Shown: in pieces, positions 42,384 through 53,084 of the stretch
How positions within the stretch are numbered: position 1 is the first letter of the stretch
Layout of the letters: every line of letters begins with the position of its first letter
Assembly: GCA_024516155.1 (NCBI GenBank)
Contig: JAJJXM010000106.1
Span: 1 to 64,000 of the forward strand
Source: Pyronema omphalodes
Taxonomy: Eukaryota > Ascomycota > Pezizomycetes > Pezizales > Pyronemataceae
Reading direction: 5' to 3'
Length of the DNA stretch: 64,000 bases
The notes under the pieces: model-generated
Database searches by the model: none
Told to the model about the DNA's origin: nothing
What the model saw: only the letters and a program-made list of their open reading frames with translations
Made by a program: the position numbers and the translations under genes

Positions 42384-42698
42384 CGGAAGTTCGGAGTAAG
42401 TTGTTTCTGCGGTAGCGACAAGGGATCCGCGATTGAAATGATGGTTTGTGATGTGGGTGGGAGGTGGTGTTGATGGAACCGGTTCGCGGGGCTTTTCTCA
42501 GGGGCATGAAAACTCTTTTTTCGATGAAAACTCAACGAAAAAGAGAGGGCCTGATCTGGAAATGCTGCGAATAGGCAATTCGGGGCTGCCGAACAATAAT
42601 CCGCGATAAAATCTTGCGATTTTGGCGTGGTTGTTGAAAAGGCAGGGGGGGTCGCTCTTTGCTGGGTGGTGTGTAGAATCGCCGTTGGGGAAGGATGT

Positions 42699-45412
42699 GG
42701 GACACCGGCGTGCGATCGGATGTGTCGGAGGGAGAGTGAGGACGCGAAGTGCGTATTGGCATTGCTTGTGGTCCAGGCGTATCGGTACCGGAGGTAGCGC
42801 GGTCTCGTTATGGAGCGCCAGTGTGGGAGTCGAGTTAAAGGCGTTGAGTATGCGGCGTAGGGCTGAATTTTGTTGGGTTTGTAGTTTCGAGGCAAGGTCT
42901 CTCTGTCGTGTCCACCATATCTCCGCGCCGAAGTCCGCACGGGTTTGGACGCATGCCTGGAAAATTAGTCGGGTCGTGAGGGGAGACAGACCAGTTTCAT
43001 ATCTTGCTAATCGGCATAGCGCGTTGAGCGTTCTTTGTGCGGCGGCTGTTTTTCTACGTACATGTGCTTTAAAGGTAAGGCGTCTGTCTAGGTACATACC
43101 AATCCATCGTACAACATCTTCTTCTCCTCCCTGCGTCCCAGGGCTCACTATCGTACCGTTCGGTAGTTTTACTTTTTCATTGTCTGTGATTGTATCTGAC
43201 CTCGCCCAGTGGAAATGAAGGAGTTCCGTCTTTGAGTCGTCAAAGGCCACAGCGTTGGAAGCTGCCCAAGTGAATGCTGTTTTGGTGACTTTTTCCAGGA
43301 GGCGCGCGTTTTCTTTTCGGGTTCGACTCTGTAAGACGATTGCGACGTCATCCATGTAACTGGGGGTCCACACGAACGGGTGTTCCTGCATTAGTGCGTC
43401 GAAGAGCGGTCTTAAGTACAGGAGGAACAGGATCGGTGATGCTGGGGAACCCTGGGGGATTCCCGTTTTAATTGGGCGTTGGCGATCTGTTTGTCCGTCG
43501 AAGGATAGAGCGGTCGTCCTTTCGGCGAGGAAGGTTTCGCACCATGTTCGGATTTGTCGGGGGCAGCCTAGCTGGTGTAGTGTCTGCTGAAGGCGATCGG
43601 TGGAGACATTGTCGAAAGCTCCGCGTACGTCCAGGAAAAGTGCTGTGGTGATAAGTTTCTGTTGTTTACCCATTTCAATGTCGTGGAGAGCGCCATTGCG
43701 GCGTCGATGGCGGATCGCTGCGGGCGGCCTCCTATTTGGTCTCGGTGTAACAGTTCCCGCGTCTCCGCGAGTTGTCCGAGCCGAGTTGCCATTAATTTCT
43801 CTAACGTTTTTCCAAGGCAGTTCAGCAGGGCGATTGGGCGGTATGCCTTTGGATTTGCGTAGTCGGGTTTGTTAGGTTTTGGTATAATTACCCTCGTGGC
43901 CTCTCTCCACCCGCGGGGATGGTACCCTACAGTGCCCAGCGTCGAGTATAGATTGGTTAGGTATGTGGGGACGGCGAGACACACTTGGCGGAGACAACCA
44001 AAGGTTATCCCGTCGGGTCCTGGGGCTTTCGAGGGGGAAGAGGTAAAGATGGCTTGTTTGACCTCCGACGGCGAGAAGGTCGTCCACGCTGTCTCTCTGC
44101 GACAGGGGAGGGTGGATGAGGGGGGCGGGGGAGGTGGTGGGGGGAATAACATCTGAAATGCCTCTACTTTCCTGTCGAACGAACTGCAGAGTTCCTCCCT
44201 ACCGTTGATTGTGGCGCGGATATTCGGAGTGAGTTGGGCACGGCGCGGGTTTGTGTATTTGAAGGCCCGCCAGACGTCCGGTCCTTCTGCCTGAGCCAGA
44301 TACTCTTTCCACATCGCAGCCTTGGCATGTCTTATCTGACGGTGATACATGTTTCGTAGGCGGCGGTAAATGGTGTGGTTAGTGTCTGAGCCCGTTGATT
44401 TCCACCTTCTTTTTGTGCGGGTCATATCCTTTCTGGCGGTGGTGACTTCCACCGTCCACCAACGTCTCGATCGGGGGGTGACTTGTAGTACGGGGGTGGA
44501 GGCGCGAGCTGCATCGAAGATATGTTCTCTCGCGTGGCGCGCCCAGGCGTCGAGGTTTTCGGGTGTGGGGTTGGAGGCGTATTGACTCCACTGTGTTGTC
44601 GATGCGGAGATGGATGCTTGGAGGGTCGTGGAGAACAAGGCCCAGTCTGTTTTCCGCCAGTTGAGACGTTCCGGTGGGGGGGCAGGTTCTATGTCTGGGT
44701 GCACAGTTTGGATGTCGAAGCGAATTACTTCGTGGTCCGACCCGGTGGCTAATTCATCGTCTATGGCCCAGTTTCCTACCTCTTCCATCATGGCTGGCGA
44801 GGCCAGGGTCAAGTCGATAACGGAGGATCTAGTCCTCTGTTGGTAGTAGTGTGTCGGGGTGTCTGGGACTGAAACCAATCTCCAATTTTCCTGTTCTATA
44901 AGGTGTGCCAGTTCACTGGCACGTTTGGGTGTGCGTGTTGCGGAGTTCCATAGAGCGTGGTGAGCGTTGAGGTCACCTGTTATAACGCATCTGCGTCGGA
45001 GGGAAAGGGGTGATAGGGAGCGGTGAATTGTGTAGGTTTGGGTTTCGGGGTCACGTTCATTATAAATATTTAAAAGGAAAAACACGGGGATGAGATCTGT
45101 ACCTACCTCGAGGACCTGGAGGTCCGGGTCTGTACATATGTCTGTGCGTTGTGATACTTTCAGGTAAGGGTTTGTGCGATTGATATACGCCGCTGTCCTG
45201 TTGGAGGCTCTGTCACCGCGGGGGGGCAGGACCAACGTGAAGGCGGGGTGGGTGGTGGCGAAGGTGGGGTCGGTCATGTTGATTTCCTGTAGGAGGATGA
45301 TGTCTGCTGTTGTGCAGGCGCTGTTTAGGAGGGAGTCGAGGGCTGGGCGTTGGCGATTCATATTATGGGAAACTATTCGGATCGTCGTTGCCAATTGGTT
45401 GTAATTAGACAT
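42699..45412 (-). pseudogene. LINE-D ORF2, endonuclease and RT, single-base deletion
   Basis: Endonuclease: SHNMNRQRPAL, LLQEINMTD, TGDLNAHHALWNS, TGSDHEVIRFDI. The Pro-rich linker here has no long homopolymer and stays in frame. RT begins at FTSSPSKAPGPDGITFGCL and reaches QIGGRPQRSAIDAAMALS. One base is missing near 43686. The RT continues in the next frame: FLDVRGAFDNVS, PQGSPASPILF, YMDDVAIVLQS. C3 interrupts after RRCPTSFPN; the RNase H part is at 32509-33677. A single base separates this from an intact gene, apart from the insertion. Confidence 0.9.
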
Positions 45413-46214
45413 GTTGGATCATGTCGGTGTCTTTGTCTGTAGGGTTGGGTGAGGTAGAGGCGGCGGGTTGGGTTGCCTCTCTGGCTTCCTTGTGGATGCG
45501 GAGGCGAGTCGGGCATTGTTTGTGAAAGGCGGGATGGTCATGTTCGGGGATGCCAGCCTCGACGCAGTTTCTGCATTCGTACTTAGTGTGTGAGCACGAC
45601 TTACCGTTTCTCGTCGGGCATTCGGTGCAGTTGTGGTTCTCCGTGGGGTGTTCTGTTCCACAGAGGGCGCAGATCGGTCCGGGGGGTCCAGTGCAGGTTG
45701 CGTGGTGGTGGCCGTACAGTTGGCACCGTCGACATTGATCGGTTTTCCTCGCGGTGAAGTATTCGGTCACCCTTCGCGCTTTGAAGAGGACCAGCACCTT
45801 ACGGCGTTTGAGGAGGGCCAACTCGTCGGGCGTCCGCACTGCAATTACTACACTGGAGGCCGTCTTGCCAGCGCGCTTTTCTGCCGTCGTCATGTACCGC
45901 GGAGTCTGGGCCAGGGTGACCGGTTTGTTGCTCCGTTCGATTTCTTCCCGGAGGAGGCGCATTCCTTCCTCAGTGTCGGGGTAGATATCCGTGGGGATGC
46001 CGTGGACGGCGAGTTTATACCATCCTTCGTTGATGCGAGGGCTGTCGAGAGAGGGGTGTACGGTTTGGGCAGCGCGTTGAATTGTTTCTAAGTGTGCGGT
46101 TAGCTCTTCGGCAGTGGTAGCAGGGTTCAGTGTCAAGATGATATTTCCCGCTTGGTTTTTGCGGACCGTAGTGACTCCCATGTGAGAGGGTGCTTTGGCC
46201 TCCAGCAGTGCTTT

Positions 46215-46375
46215 TGTTGAAGTGCGCCTAAGGCCCTAGTGCTTAGGTGGAGGTGGACCACTCTCTATGTATAGGCACTCGCTTGCCCGTCTATGTCTGA
46301 CTCTTTACGCTCGTTAATACATCCGGTTGCCACCTCCACTTTCTTCTTCTTCTCGTGCCTGTGAGACCTTCGACA
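46215..46375 (+). repeat. Copia 5' LTR, 161 bp
   Basis: Starts TGTTGAAGTGCGCC and ends CCTTCGACA. It contains tatgtatagg, a possible TATA region, near 46266-46275. Confidence 0.92.
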
Positions 46376-46388
46376 GGTTATGAGCCCT
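46376..46388 (+). promoter_or_regulatory. Copia primer-binding site, half-tRNA type
   Basis: The sequence ggttatgagccct directly follows the LTR. It is complementary to agggctcataacc, the anticodon arm of eukaryotic initiator Met-tRNA (anticodon CAT inside). Drosophila copia is known to prime from such a cleaved 5' half of initiator tRNA. Confidence 0.75.
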
Positions 46389-46479
46389 TGCGTAACCGCT
46401 ACTCTTACCGTTATCCTTTATTAGTCATAACTTATATTATTTCTTCACTTTCCCACTAATTTTAATTACTCTCTCCGAC

Positions 46480-47394
46480 ATGTCCGACGAGGTCCAAGAA
46501 CCCACTGCTTTGAAGTGCCCAATCCTTACGGTCGCCAATTATGCGCAGTGGAAGGACCCCATCCACTTTATCCTGGCCGGGAAAAGCGCCTGGAATATTG
46601 TGAACGGAAAGGAGACGCGCCCTGCTGGCGGCACCAGCCAACAAGCTCAGAGGGATCTCCAATACTTCGATGAGAGGGCGGCCAGAGCTACCCAGATCAT
46701 CTTTGACCACTGCGACATCACCTGCCGCAGAGTCATCACCGGACTCGACAATCCACGGGAGATGTGGCTAAAACTCGAAGCCCGGTTTGATAACTCGAAA
46801 ACAAACTCTGGACGAAGGAACCTCGGGATTAAGTTCTGGAGATCCAAGCCTAACCCCGGGCAGTCCATGTCGAAATGGATAACCGATCTCCTCAATATTC
46901 AGGCTCCCCTCACCGGTACAGTTTTAGATATCAGCGACACTGCGCTGGTTAATTATGTTATTGCAAATCTCCTCGACTCCTACGGAGTTACGAAACACGA
47001 GCTCGCGAAACTTGACAATATTGCAGTTGACGAGCTCCAGAAGATCTTGCACGACCACGAGCACATGTGGGAAGCCACCCTAGGATCCCCGAAGGGCGAG
47101 GCGCATGCTACGACGACCAAGTGGTGCGACCACTGCAAACGATCTAGCCATAACACGAAGCAATGCTACGCAAATCGCAACAACAACAAACGCGCAGCAT
47201 CCTCAAGCGCCGGACCGTCCAGACCTACTAAAACTTCGAAAAAGGAGGATGTCCAGTGCCACTACTGTACAAAGAAAGGGCATGTTGCGACAGAGTGCAA
47301 GCTCAGATCTTCAGCTACCGCCATACGCGAGCGGTACAAGCTTCGCTCCAGTGCGAAAATTGCCGAGTTAGACAACACTGATCTCGGTATTTGA
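46480..47394 (+). CDS. Copia gag, 304 aa
   Basis: Residues about 10-210 form the copia gag (UBN2-type) domain: NYAQWKDPIHFILAGKSAW, REMWLKLEARFD, MSKWITDLLNIQ. Two zinc motifs follow: CDHCKRSSHNTKQC and the CCHC knuckle CHYCTKKGHVATEC. The frame ends with a single TGA at 47392-47394, followed by CTC. The protease reads on in the same frame, so limited stop read-through could make Gag-Pol. Alternatively the TGA is a recent mutation. Gag forms the particle shell. Confidence 0.88.
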   Translation: MSDEVQEPTALKCPILTVANYAQWKDPIHFILAGKSAWNIVNGKETRPAGGTSQQAQRDLQYFDERAARATQIIFDHCDITCRRVITGLDNPREMWLKLEARFDNSKTNSGRRNLGIKFWRSKPNPGQSMSKWITDLLNIQAPLTGTVLDISDTALVNYVIANLLDSYGVTKHELAKLDNIAVDELQKILHDHEHMWEATLGSPKGEAHATTTKWCDHCKRSSHNTKQCYANRNNNKRAASSSAGPSRPTKTSKKEDVQCHYCTKKGHVATECKLRSSATAIRERYKLRSSAKIAELDNTDLGI

Positions 47395-49012
47395 CTCGGG
47401 AACTCCAGCACCTCCCTAACAGCGCAAGTCTTGATCGCAACAGACTCGTCCGCTGAGACACATACATGGGTGCTCGACTCTGGTGCAACGCACCATTTTT
47501 GTAATGATAAATCTGCTTTTCTTATTGATTCTTTAGCTACTTGCAAGTCCATCAACATTCGCTTAGGTGACAATAGTACAGTCACGACCAACACCTACGG
47601 AAAAATCATACTCAACAATCTCTTTCAAATCTCTGCACTATACGTTCCCACGTTTCGACTCTCCCTTTTCTCCCTGCCTCTCTTTGATAAAAGGGGGTGC
47701 AAAATTACTATGGCGGACGGTACTTGTACTGTGAAAGACAAGACCTCCAAAACAATCATTGTCGCTCGCATGAAGGACAATCTTTACAGATGGACAGCAG
47801 AGGCCATTAAGGAGGACCACGACGCCCTGATAACCACTCGTTCTGGTGCAGGCGTTGACATTAACTCCATCCCCTCCTCGACCCGAACAATATCATCGAA
47901 TGAACGAACAAGTGCAGATGTTGACTTTACGCGTCCAAGCGACAAAGAACTTCGAACAGCACATAGACAGTCCTTCCGCCTTGAACCAACAAGCAATTTC
48001 GAGATGTGGCACAGGAGACTGGCCCACCTCAATACCGAGTCCTTGTCTAAAATCATTAATTCGACTGATAAAACTACAACATCAGATCATCTCCAGTCCT
48101 GCACAACGTGCATACAGGCCAAAAACCGACAGTCTTTTATCCGATTACCAACCGAACGTGCGAGCAAGCCTTTCGAACTTGTCCACTCGGATGTCTGCGG
48201 CCCGATGTCGACTCCGTCGATCAGCCAACGACGATATTATATCATCTATATTGATGACTTTAGTCGTTTCGCCAAAGTTTACTTTCTAAAATCAAAATCC
48301 ACAGATGCCGTACTACCTGTATTCCAAGAATACAAAGCGTGGATTGAGTCTCAAGGACATAAGATTCTTCGGTTCAGGTGTGATAATGGCACAGGGGAGT
48401 TTAACAATCAACAGTTCCGTTCTTTCCTGGCGAAAAACGGTATCTCGTTCGAACCCTCACCACCCTTCACACAGCATAAAAACGGAACTGCCGAGAGATT
48501 CATTCAGACAATCAACGGCAAAGCACGTTCCATGCTGCTAGACGCCCAAGTTCCTCATCGCTTCTGGACTGACACTGTCAACACGGCGGTGTACCTACAC
48601 TCATTATCTCCGACTAGGACGCTCAAAGGCTGGCTAAGTCCTCATGAGGCCCTGTTTCACAGGCCGCCTCAGCTGCTACACCTTCGAAGATTCGGTTGCA
48701 CGGTCTTCAAGCATATACCGAAGGAGCAGAGGACAGACAAGAACTGGAGTGCACGCGCGTCACACAGCATGATGGTTGGATACACAGAGTCGTCAAAGAT
48801 TTGGCGCATCTATGACTTCAATTCACGTTCTGTCGTGCGCGCTTCCAACGTCGTCTTCTTAGAGGACAATAATGCCTTCGATTCTGAAGGACGTCCGAAT
48901 ACATCAGAGGAAATCATCAAGGCAATATCTGACTGTTTCCCTGATATCATTGAAGGAGGTGATGAGAATGCGTCAGCGCTCATATCACATGAGATAGACG
49001 CCCTCATTCAGA
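47395..49012 (+). CDS. Copia protease and integrase
   Basis: The frame is continuous with gag beyond the TGA; the first ATG is at 47431. Protease: WVLDSGATHHFCND. The integrase zinc domain is WHRRLAHLN ... CTTCIQAKNRQ. Catalytic triad: HSDVCGPM, FRCDNGTGEF and the E in KNGTAERFIQTING. The C-terminal integrase region has FGCTVFKHIPKEQR and MMVGYTESSKIWRIYD. The coding part is placed up to 49012, the base before a GTATGT donor. Read without splicing it stops at 49024-49026. Confidence 0.88.
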
Positions 49013-49406
49013 GTATGTACAAATGATCACCCCAACCTTTTCCATGTCACCGCTGTAGGACCTTTTCACGGCCACACGGTATAGTCTCTTTCACGTTATC
49101 TTCGAGTCGGATCAGCCTTCATGCTGCCTCACTCTGATTATACATTGACAATTCCGTCTTGAATGTCACTGTCCCGATCAGCCTTCATGCTGTCCGGACT
49201 ACTCTTGCTAGGCGAATATGCCACACACTGATTATCATCAGTTCAAGGATACTTATCCTGAAAATTTTACCCGATTAACACTCCGCTGTGCATCTCCTCA
49301 CGAGATTCTGCCACGTAATCCCTGTCTACTGCTTTCCCTTGTTTCTCAAATTTCTTTCTCTACTGCTCAGATATTCACTTCTTTGAACTAACATCCTAAT
49401 TCTCAG
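49013..49406 (+). other. Candidate 394-nt spliceosomal intron in copia pol
   Basis: The donor is GTATGT (49013-49018). A branch-type CTAAC lies at 49388-49392 and the acceptor is TCTCAG ending at 49406. Removing it joins codon base A at 49012 to AT at 49407, giving an Asn codon and entering the RT frame (NASNDMNSLSLRDER) with no frame change. Inside are several stops and a direct repeat gatcagccttcatgctg (about 49109 and 49177). Fungal introns are usually shorter, so an inserted or degenerated segment remains possible. Confidence 0.6.
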
Positions 49407-51250
49407 ATGCTTCTAATGACATGAATTCACTGTCCCTACGCGACGAGCGACTGAAGGCCAACAAACTAAACAAGTCCCGCTACGAAGACATTGATGTTGA
49501 CGACGCCCTGGCCTCGGCCTTTCTCGCCGAAGCAACTATAGACGATCCCGACCAGGCCATAGGTCCTGATCTACTTGACGGCGACCCGACCTCTTACACC
49601 GCAGCAATGAAGAACGCTGACCGGGACAACTGGAGAACTGCGATGCAAGAAGAATGGAACTCTTTACTGATAAACGAAACCTTCCAGGCCTTCAAATCAA
49701 GTGACAATGCAGAACCTCTCCGACCAGTGTCATTGCCTGATGCATTCGACAATCAAACATCCTACAGCGGCATCACTGTTCCCTTTGGATGCAAGCCTTT
49801 GAAGTGCCGATGGATTTACAAAACCAAACGCAACATTGACGGCAGCACAAAGTTCAAGGCCCGACTGGTTATAAAGGGTTATGAACAAGTTCCGGGAATT
49901 GATTATGGTGAGACATATGCACCTGTCTCCAAGCTAAGTACTCTACGTTACCTGCTAAGCTTATCTGCAACCAGGGGGTGGTCAGTCGACCAAATGGATG
50001 TCGTCACGGCCTTCCTCAACCCAGCCATTGACAACGAAAGGACTTTCATGTCCATGCCTCCCGGTATCGAATGGCTCGATAAACGTCTATCAAAAACATC
50101 GACGGTTCGCCTGCTGAAAGCCCTGTACTGCCTAAAACAGGCACCCCGATTATGGTGGGCCCAGATTAATGACTTCCTCATGAAGCAAGGTTTCCGACAA
50201 GCACACGCCGACTCCAACCTCTACCTCATGAAGGACGCATTTCTGCTTTTATATGTCGACGATATCTTGATCTTCAATCTGACAAAACAGAGAATGGGCG
50301 ACAACATCAAGAAGGCCCTCCGTGCTCGCTTCGAAATGACAGATCTCGGAAAAGCGACTCGTTTTCTCGGCCTCGAACTCGAATACTTGCCTCACGGAAG
50401 TATTGCCATCTCGCAGAAGCATTGCATTGAGGGGGTGATTGCCAGATACGGTCTTCTTGAGGCCGCACCCACCTCTTCCCCGATGGACATTCATGTTGAT
50501 CTTGAGAATACTGACTGCGAAGACAAGACCACTGATGAACAGCAAAAACGCCTGTATCTATCAATGGTCGGATCACTAATGTACGCAGCAATCGGAACTC
50601 GTCCTGACATCGCCTTCGCCGTGACTGCCCTCAGCCGATACAATCAGTCGCCTCTAGCAATGTACATGACCGCTGCCAAAAGGGTTATCCGATACTTGAA
50701 AGGTACGAAAAATTTGTCGATTATCTACAAGCGTAACCACGACATACCGCAGGACTGTTTGCGACTCTTCTCCGACAGCGACTGGGCCGGCAGTACAGCC
50801 GATCGGAAAAGCGTCAGGGGGTGCGTAGTCCTTGCGCCAGGAGCGGACGGGCCGATCCACTGGAGCTCAAAGAAGCAGTCTGTCATCGCCCTTTCTACTC
50901 TTGAAGCCGAGTACATTGCATGCAGCAATGCGACCCGTGAAGCGATCTGGTTCCGCCTATTGATGGACGACACCGAAGCCTGGGATAACAAAATGCCGAC
51001 CTCGGTCCGTTGCGACAACATGGGAGCACTTCGCCTCCTCCAGACCGGCGTCATCAAGGCGAAAACAAAACACATCGATGTGAAGTTTCACCACTCGATC
51101 GACGAAGCTAGAAAGGGAACGGTATCGTTCGAATACATTGCGTCCAAAGAAAATGTCGCAGATATCCTCACTAAACCGCTCCCTGGACCAACACACGCGT
51201 TGGCCGTGAAACTCTTAGGAATGGAAACGCTGAATGGTAATAATGATTAA
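49407..51250 (+). CDS. Copia reverse transcriptase and RNase H
   Basis: RT: FKARLVIKGYEQVPGIDYGE, WSVDQMDVVTAFLNP, YCLKQAPRLWW and the catalytic LLYVDDILIF. RNase H: LRLFSDSDWAGSTADRKSV, STLEAEYIACSNATREAIW, RCDNMGALRL and the C-terminal KHIDVKFH ... ADILTKPLPG, as is usual at the end of copia pol. The first ATG is at 49421 if unspliced. The frame has no stop until 51248-51250. Confidence 0.9.
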
Positions 51251-51497
51251 TGGGTTTGATTTGAATGAATAAGTGTGTGTTTGTGATTGAAGTATGGCTG
51301 CTGATTGCTGATAATGATGATGATTGAATTGTGTTGTTTTTTATTTGGGTTGTTCTTCTTATGGGTTTTCACTTCTTCTTTTATGGGTAATTGGGTATTT
51401 TCTTTTTCTATGGTATTGTTCTTGTTTTTCTGTTATGATGGATTGTTACTTCTTCTTATTATTATGTTTGTAGCACCCGTCCTTAGACGAGGGGGTG
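51251..51497 (+). other. Copia 3' non-coding region
   Basis: A T-rich stretch ends in a purine run (gacgagggggtg) directly before the 3' LTR, the probable plus-strand primer. No gene is present. Confidence 0.6.
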
Positions 51498-51658
51498 TGT
51501 TGAAGTGCGCCTAAGGCCCTAGTGCTTAGGTGGAGGTGGACCACTCTCTATGTATAGGCACTCGCTTGCCCGTCTATGTCTGACTCTTTACGCTCGTTAA
51601 TACATCCGGTTGCCACCTCCACTTTCTTCTTCTTCTCGTGCCTGTGAGACCTTCGACA
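51498..51658 (+). repeat. Copia 3' LTR, 161 bp
   Basis: I found no difference from the 5' LTR. It is followed by the TSD GCTTT and the resumed LINE-D ORF1. Confidence 0.92.
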
Positions 51659-52539
51659 GCTTTGTTCACTGCGAAGCCCACTTCTACTCTCGCGTGGACC
51701 GGGAGGACACTGGGGTTGGAGCCGGGCAGAACGATTTCCTGGGGGCTGGTTCCGGGCTGTCGTTTGACGACGGGGCGAGTAGTGGCGGGTGTGGGGTTGG
51801 TGGGGGGGTTGGCTTTGAAGCGAGTTTTCGTCTTGGAGGGGTCCGCCCACGGCGTCAAGGGTGCGTTGGAGGGGCGGGTTGCAGTCCGGGGTGCGTCGAG
51901 GGGGATGGCGATGTTGTTGCTGCGTAAGACTTCTTCGAGTATGTGGCATCTCGCTATCCAATGGTGTACGTCGTTGGTGATGGGCTTGGTGGCCGGTGCG
52001 GTGTCGGGGGCGGTCGGGGGGTTGTCGGCGAGGTGGTTGGTTCGGGGCTGGGTGTTGGTTCGGTGTAGTTTGTCGATGCGTTTGGTCACAGTTTCGAGGC
52101 GTTGATTCATTGGGCGGAGGAGATCCATGATGTTCGTCTTGATCAATTCGGATAAGGTCGCGAGGGTGACGCCGGATGTAGTTACTGCGTGCTGGCTGTC
52201 GTTGAGGTCCAGGTCAGAGTCGGAGTCGGAGTCGGTGTCGGGGTAGTTGTCGGTGTCCATAGCGGTCGGCATTGTTTTGACGGGGGTCCCATCAAGGTTC
52301 ACGGGGGTGTTTGTTTTCGGTTGGGTGGCATTTTTGCGAAGGAGGTCAATTCTAGAGTCGGATTTTTTGGTGGAGCGTTTGATGAATTTTGCGGTGACGG
52401 TCGTTGATTTCTTAGAGGTCGCGATGGCGGAGGAGCCAGCGTGCGGGGCGTTGATTCGGGAAAGCTCGTCGTGGCTAACAATATTCTCGGGTACCTGCAT
52501 ACGCGAGGGCGTGGCAGGGATGGGTGCGTTAGCGTCCAT

Positions 52540-52956
52540 CGCTTAACCGGTGGTACGGTAAACGATGGCGAGGAGTCACGTGAGGAGGCTCTTGCTAAGC
52601 GAGCATGAAAATTTCTCGCGAGGAAAGGGGTCCGAAAGGGGGGAAATTTGGGGTATCACCACAACCAGTGCTGCTGGTGGGGGGGGGGGATTTCGGTATG
52701 CCGAAACCGAAAATAAGGTCGGTTTGATGATTGGAGGGCGGGTGGGTGAGCGGCGTTGATGAAAGTGCCCGGAATCCGGCCCGGAGGTCCAGGAATCGCG
52801 TTTTTCCGCTGAATCTCAACGGTAAACGGTAGCTGGTTCCGAAAATCGAGATTCGGGGTAATTCCGAGGTAAGAAATCCATTACCGATTCGAAAATCGGG
52901 GAAATTGTTGTTGTTGTCGAAAATTCAGGGGGGGGTCAGCGGTTGCTGTGTGGTGT
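52540..52956 (-). other. LINE-D 5' leader
   Basis: On the minus strand it starts acaccacacagcaaccgctg, then a C-run and ctgaattttcgacaacaac. The same scheme opens B and C elements (accac..., gcaa, cgacc C-run, ctg..tt..caacaac). It probably holds the internal promoter. No gene is present. Confidence 0.6.
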
Positions 52957-52969
52957 ATGCCCTGGTCGT

Positions 52970-53074
52970 CTGGCTGTGAGCAAACCGCACCAATGGCGTA
53001 GTCCGATGCATCTGTCTCCAGGGTTAAGGGTTTTGTGGGGTCGAAATGTCGTAAGATTGGTTCAGAAATCATTG
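52970..53074 (-). pseudogene. M pol, short piece between two LINE insertions
   Basis: It encodes [20 protein letters not shown] and [18 protein letters not shown], the start of the gypsy RNase H domain with its first catalytic Asp. With TSD copies removed it joins the RT part ending at 60160 to the RNase H part starting at 31831, in frame. Confidence 0.88.
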
Positions 53075-53084
53075 CCCGTTTCAG

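Larger units (their letters stand above)
33691..42685 (-). mobile_element. LINE-C3, two-ORF LINE carrying B3
   Basis: It is flanked by a 13-bp TSD tggggaaggatgt (33678-33690, 42686-42698) in LINE-D ORF2. It is the same family as C1 and C2, with the same ORFs, internal A/T run and 3' module. It contains LINE-B3 (34681-36714) near the end of ORF2. The consensus 5' end (ccacccagcaaagagcgacc) is preceded by about 15 extra bases. Confidence 0.9.
46215..51658 (+). mobile_element. Ty1/copia element, 5.4 kb, identical LTRs
   Basis: LTRs are 161 bp each (46215-46375, 51498-51658) and appear identical. The 5-bp TSD is GCTTT (46210-46214, 51659-51663). Order gag, protease, integrase, RT, RNase H is that of Ty1/copia. 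It is inserted in LINE-D ORF1. Identical LTRs mean recent insertion. The coding part is nonetheless interrupted by an in-frame TGA after gag and by a 394-bp segment with intron signals. Confidence 0.93.
45405..52539 (-). pseudogene. LINE-D ORF1, split by the copia element
   Basis: The N-terminal part runs 52539-51659 (MDANAPIPATPS ..., an acidic DTDSDSDSDLDLND stretch, a possible coiled coil near PMNQRLETVTKRIDKLH). It ends at VGFAVNKA. It resumes at 46209 with ALLEAKAPSHMGVTTVRKNQ, WYKLAVHGIPTD and three Cys clusters (CRRCQLYGHHHATC, CALCGTEHPTENHNC, CRNCVEAGIPEHDHPAFHKQC). It ends at 45405. The frame is open on both sides, so it was probably intact before the copia insertion. It overlaps ORF2 by 8 bases. 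Confidence 0.88.
31832..52956 (-). mobile_element. LINE-D, two-ORF LINE carrying C3 and a copia element
   Basis: It is flanked by a 13-bp TSD atgccctggtcgt (31819-31831, 52957-52969) inside M pol. On the minus strand: 5' leader (acaccacacagcaaccgctg, C-run), ORF1 (split by copia), ORF2 (split by C3), 3' UTR and a tail of aaac units. Without insertions it is about 6.7 kb. D damage is small: one base missing in ORF2 near 43686. Confidence 0.9.

Noticed and set aside
47385..47420. A 36-nt mini-intron (GTATTTG...CTAACAG) removing the copia gag stop in frame
   Set aside because: Too short for a spliceosomal intron, and CTAAC abuts the AG. Read-through or mutation is simpler.
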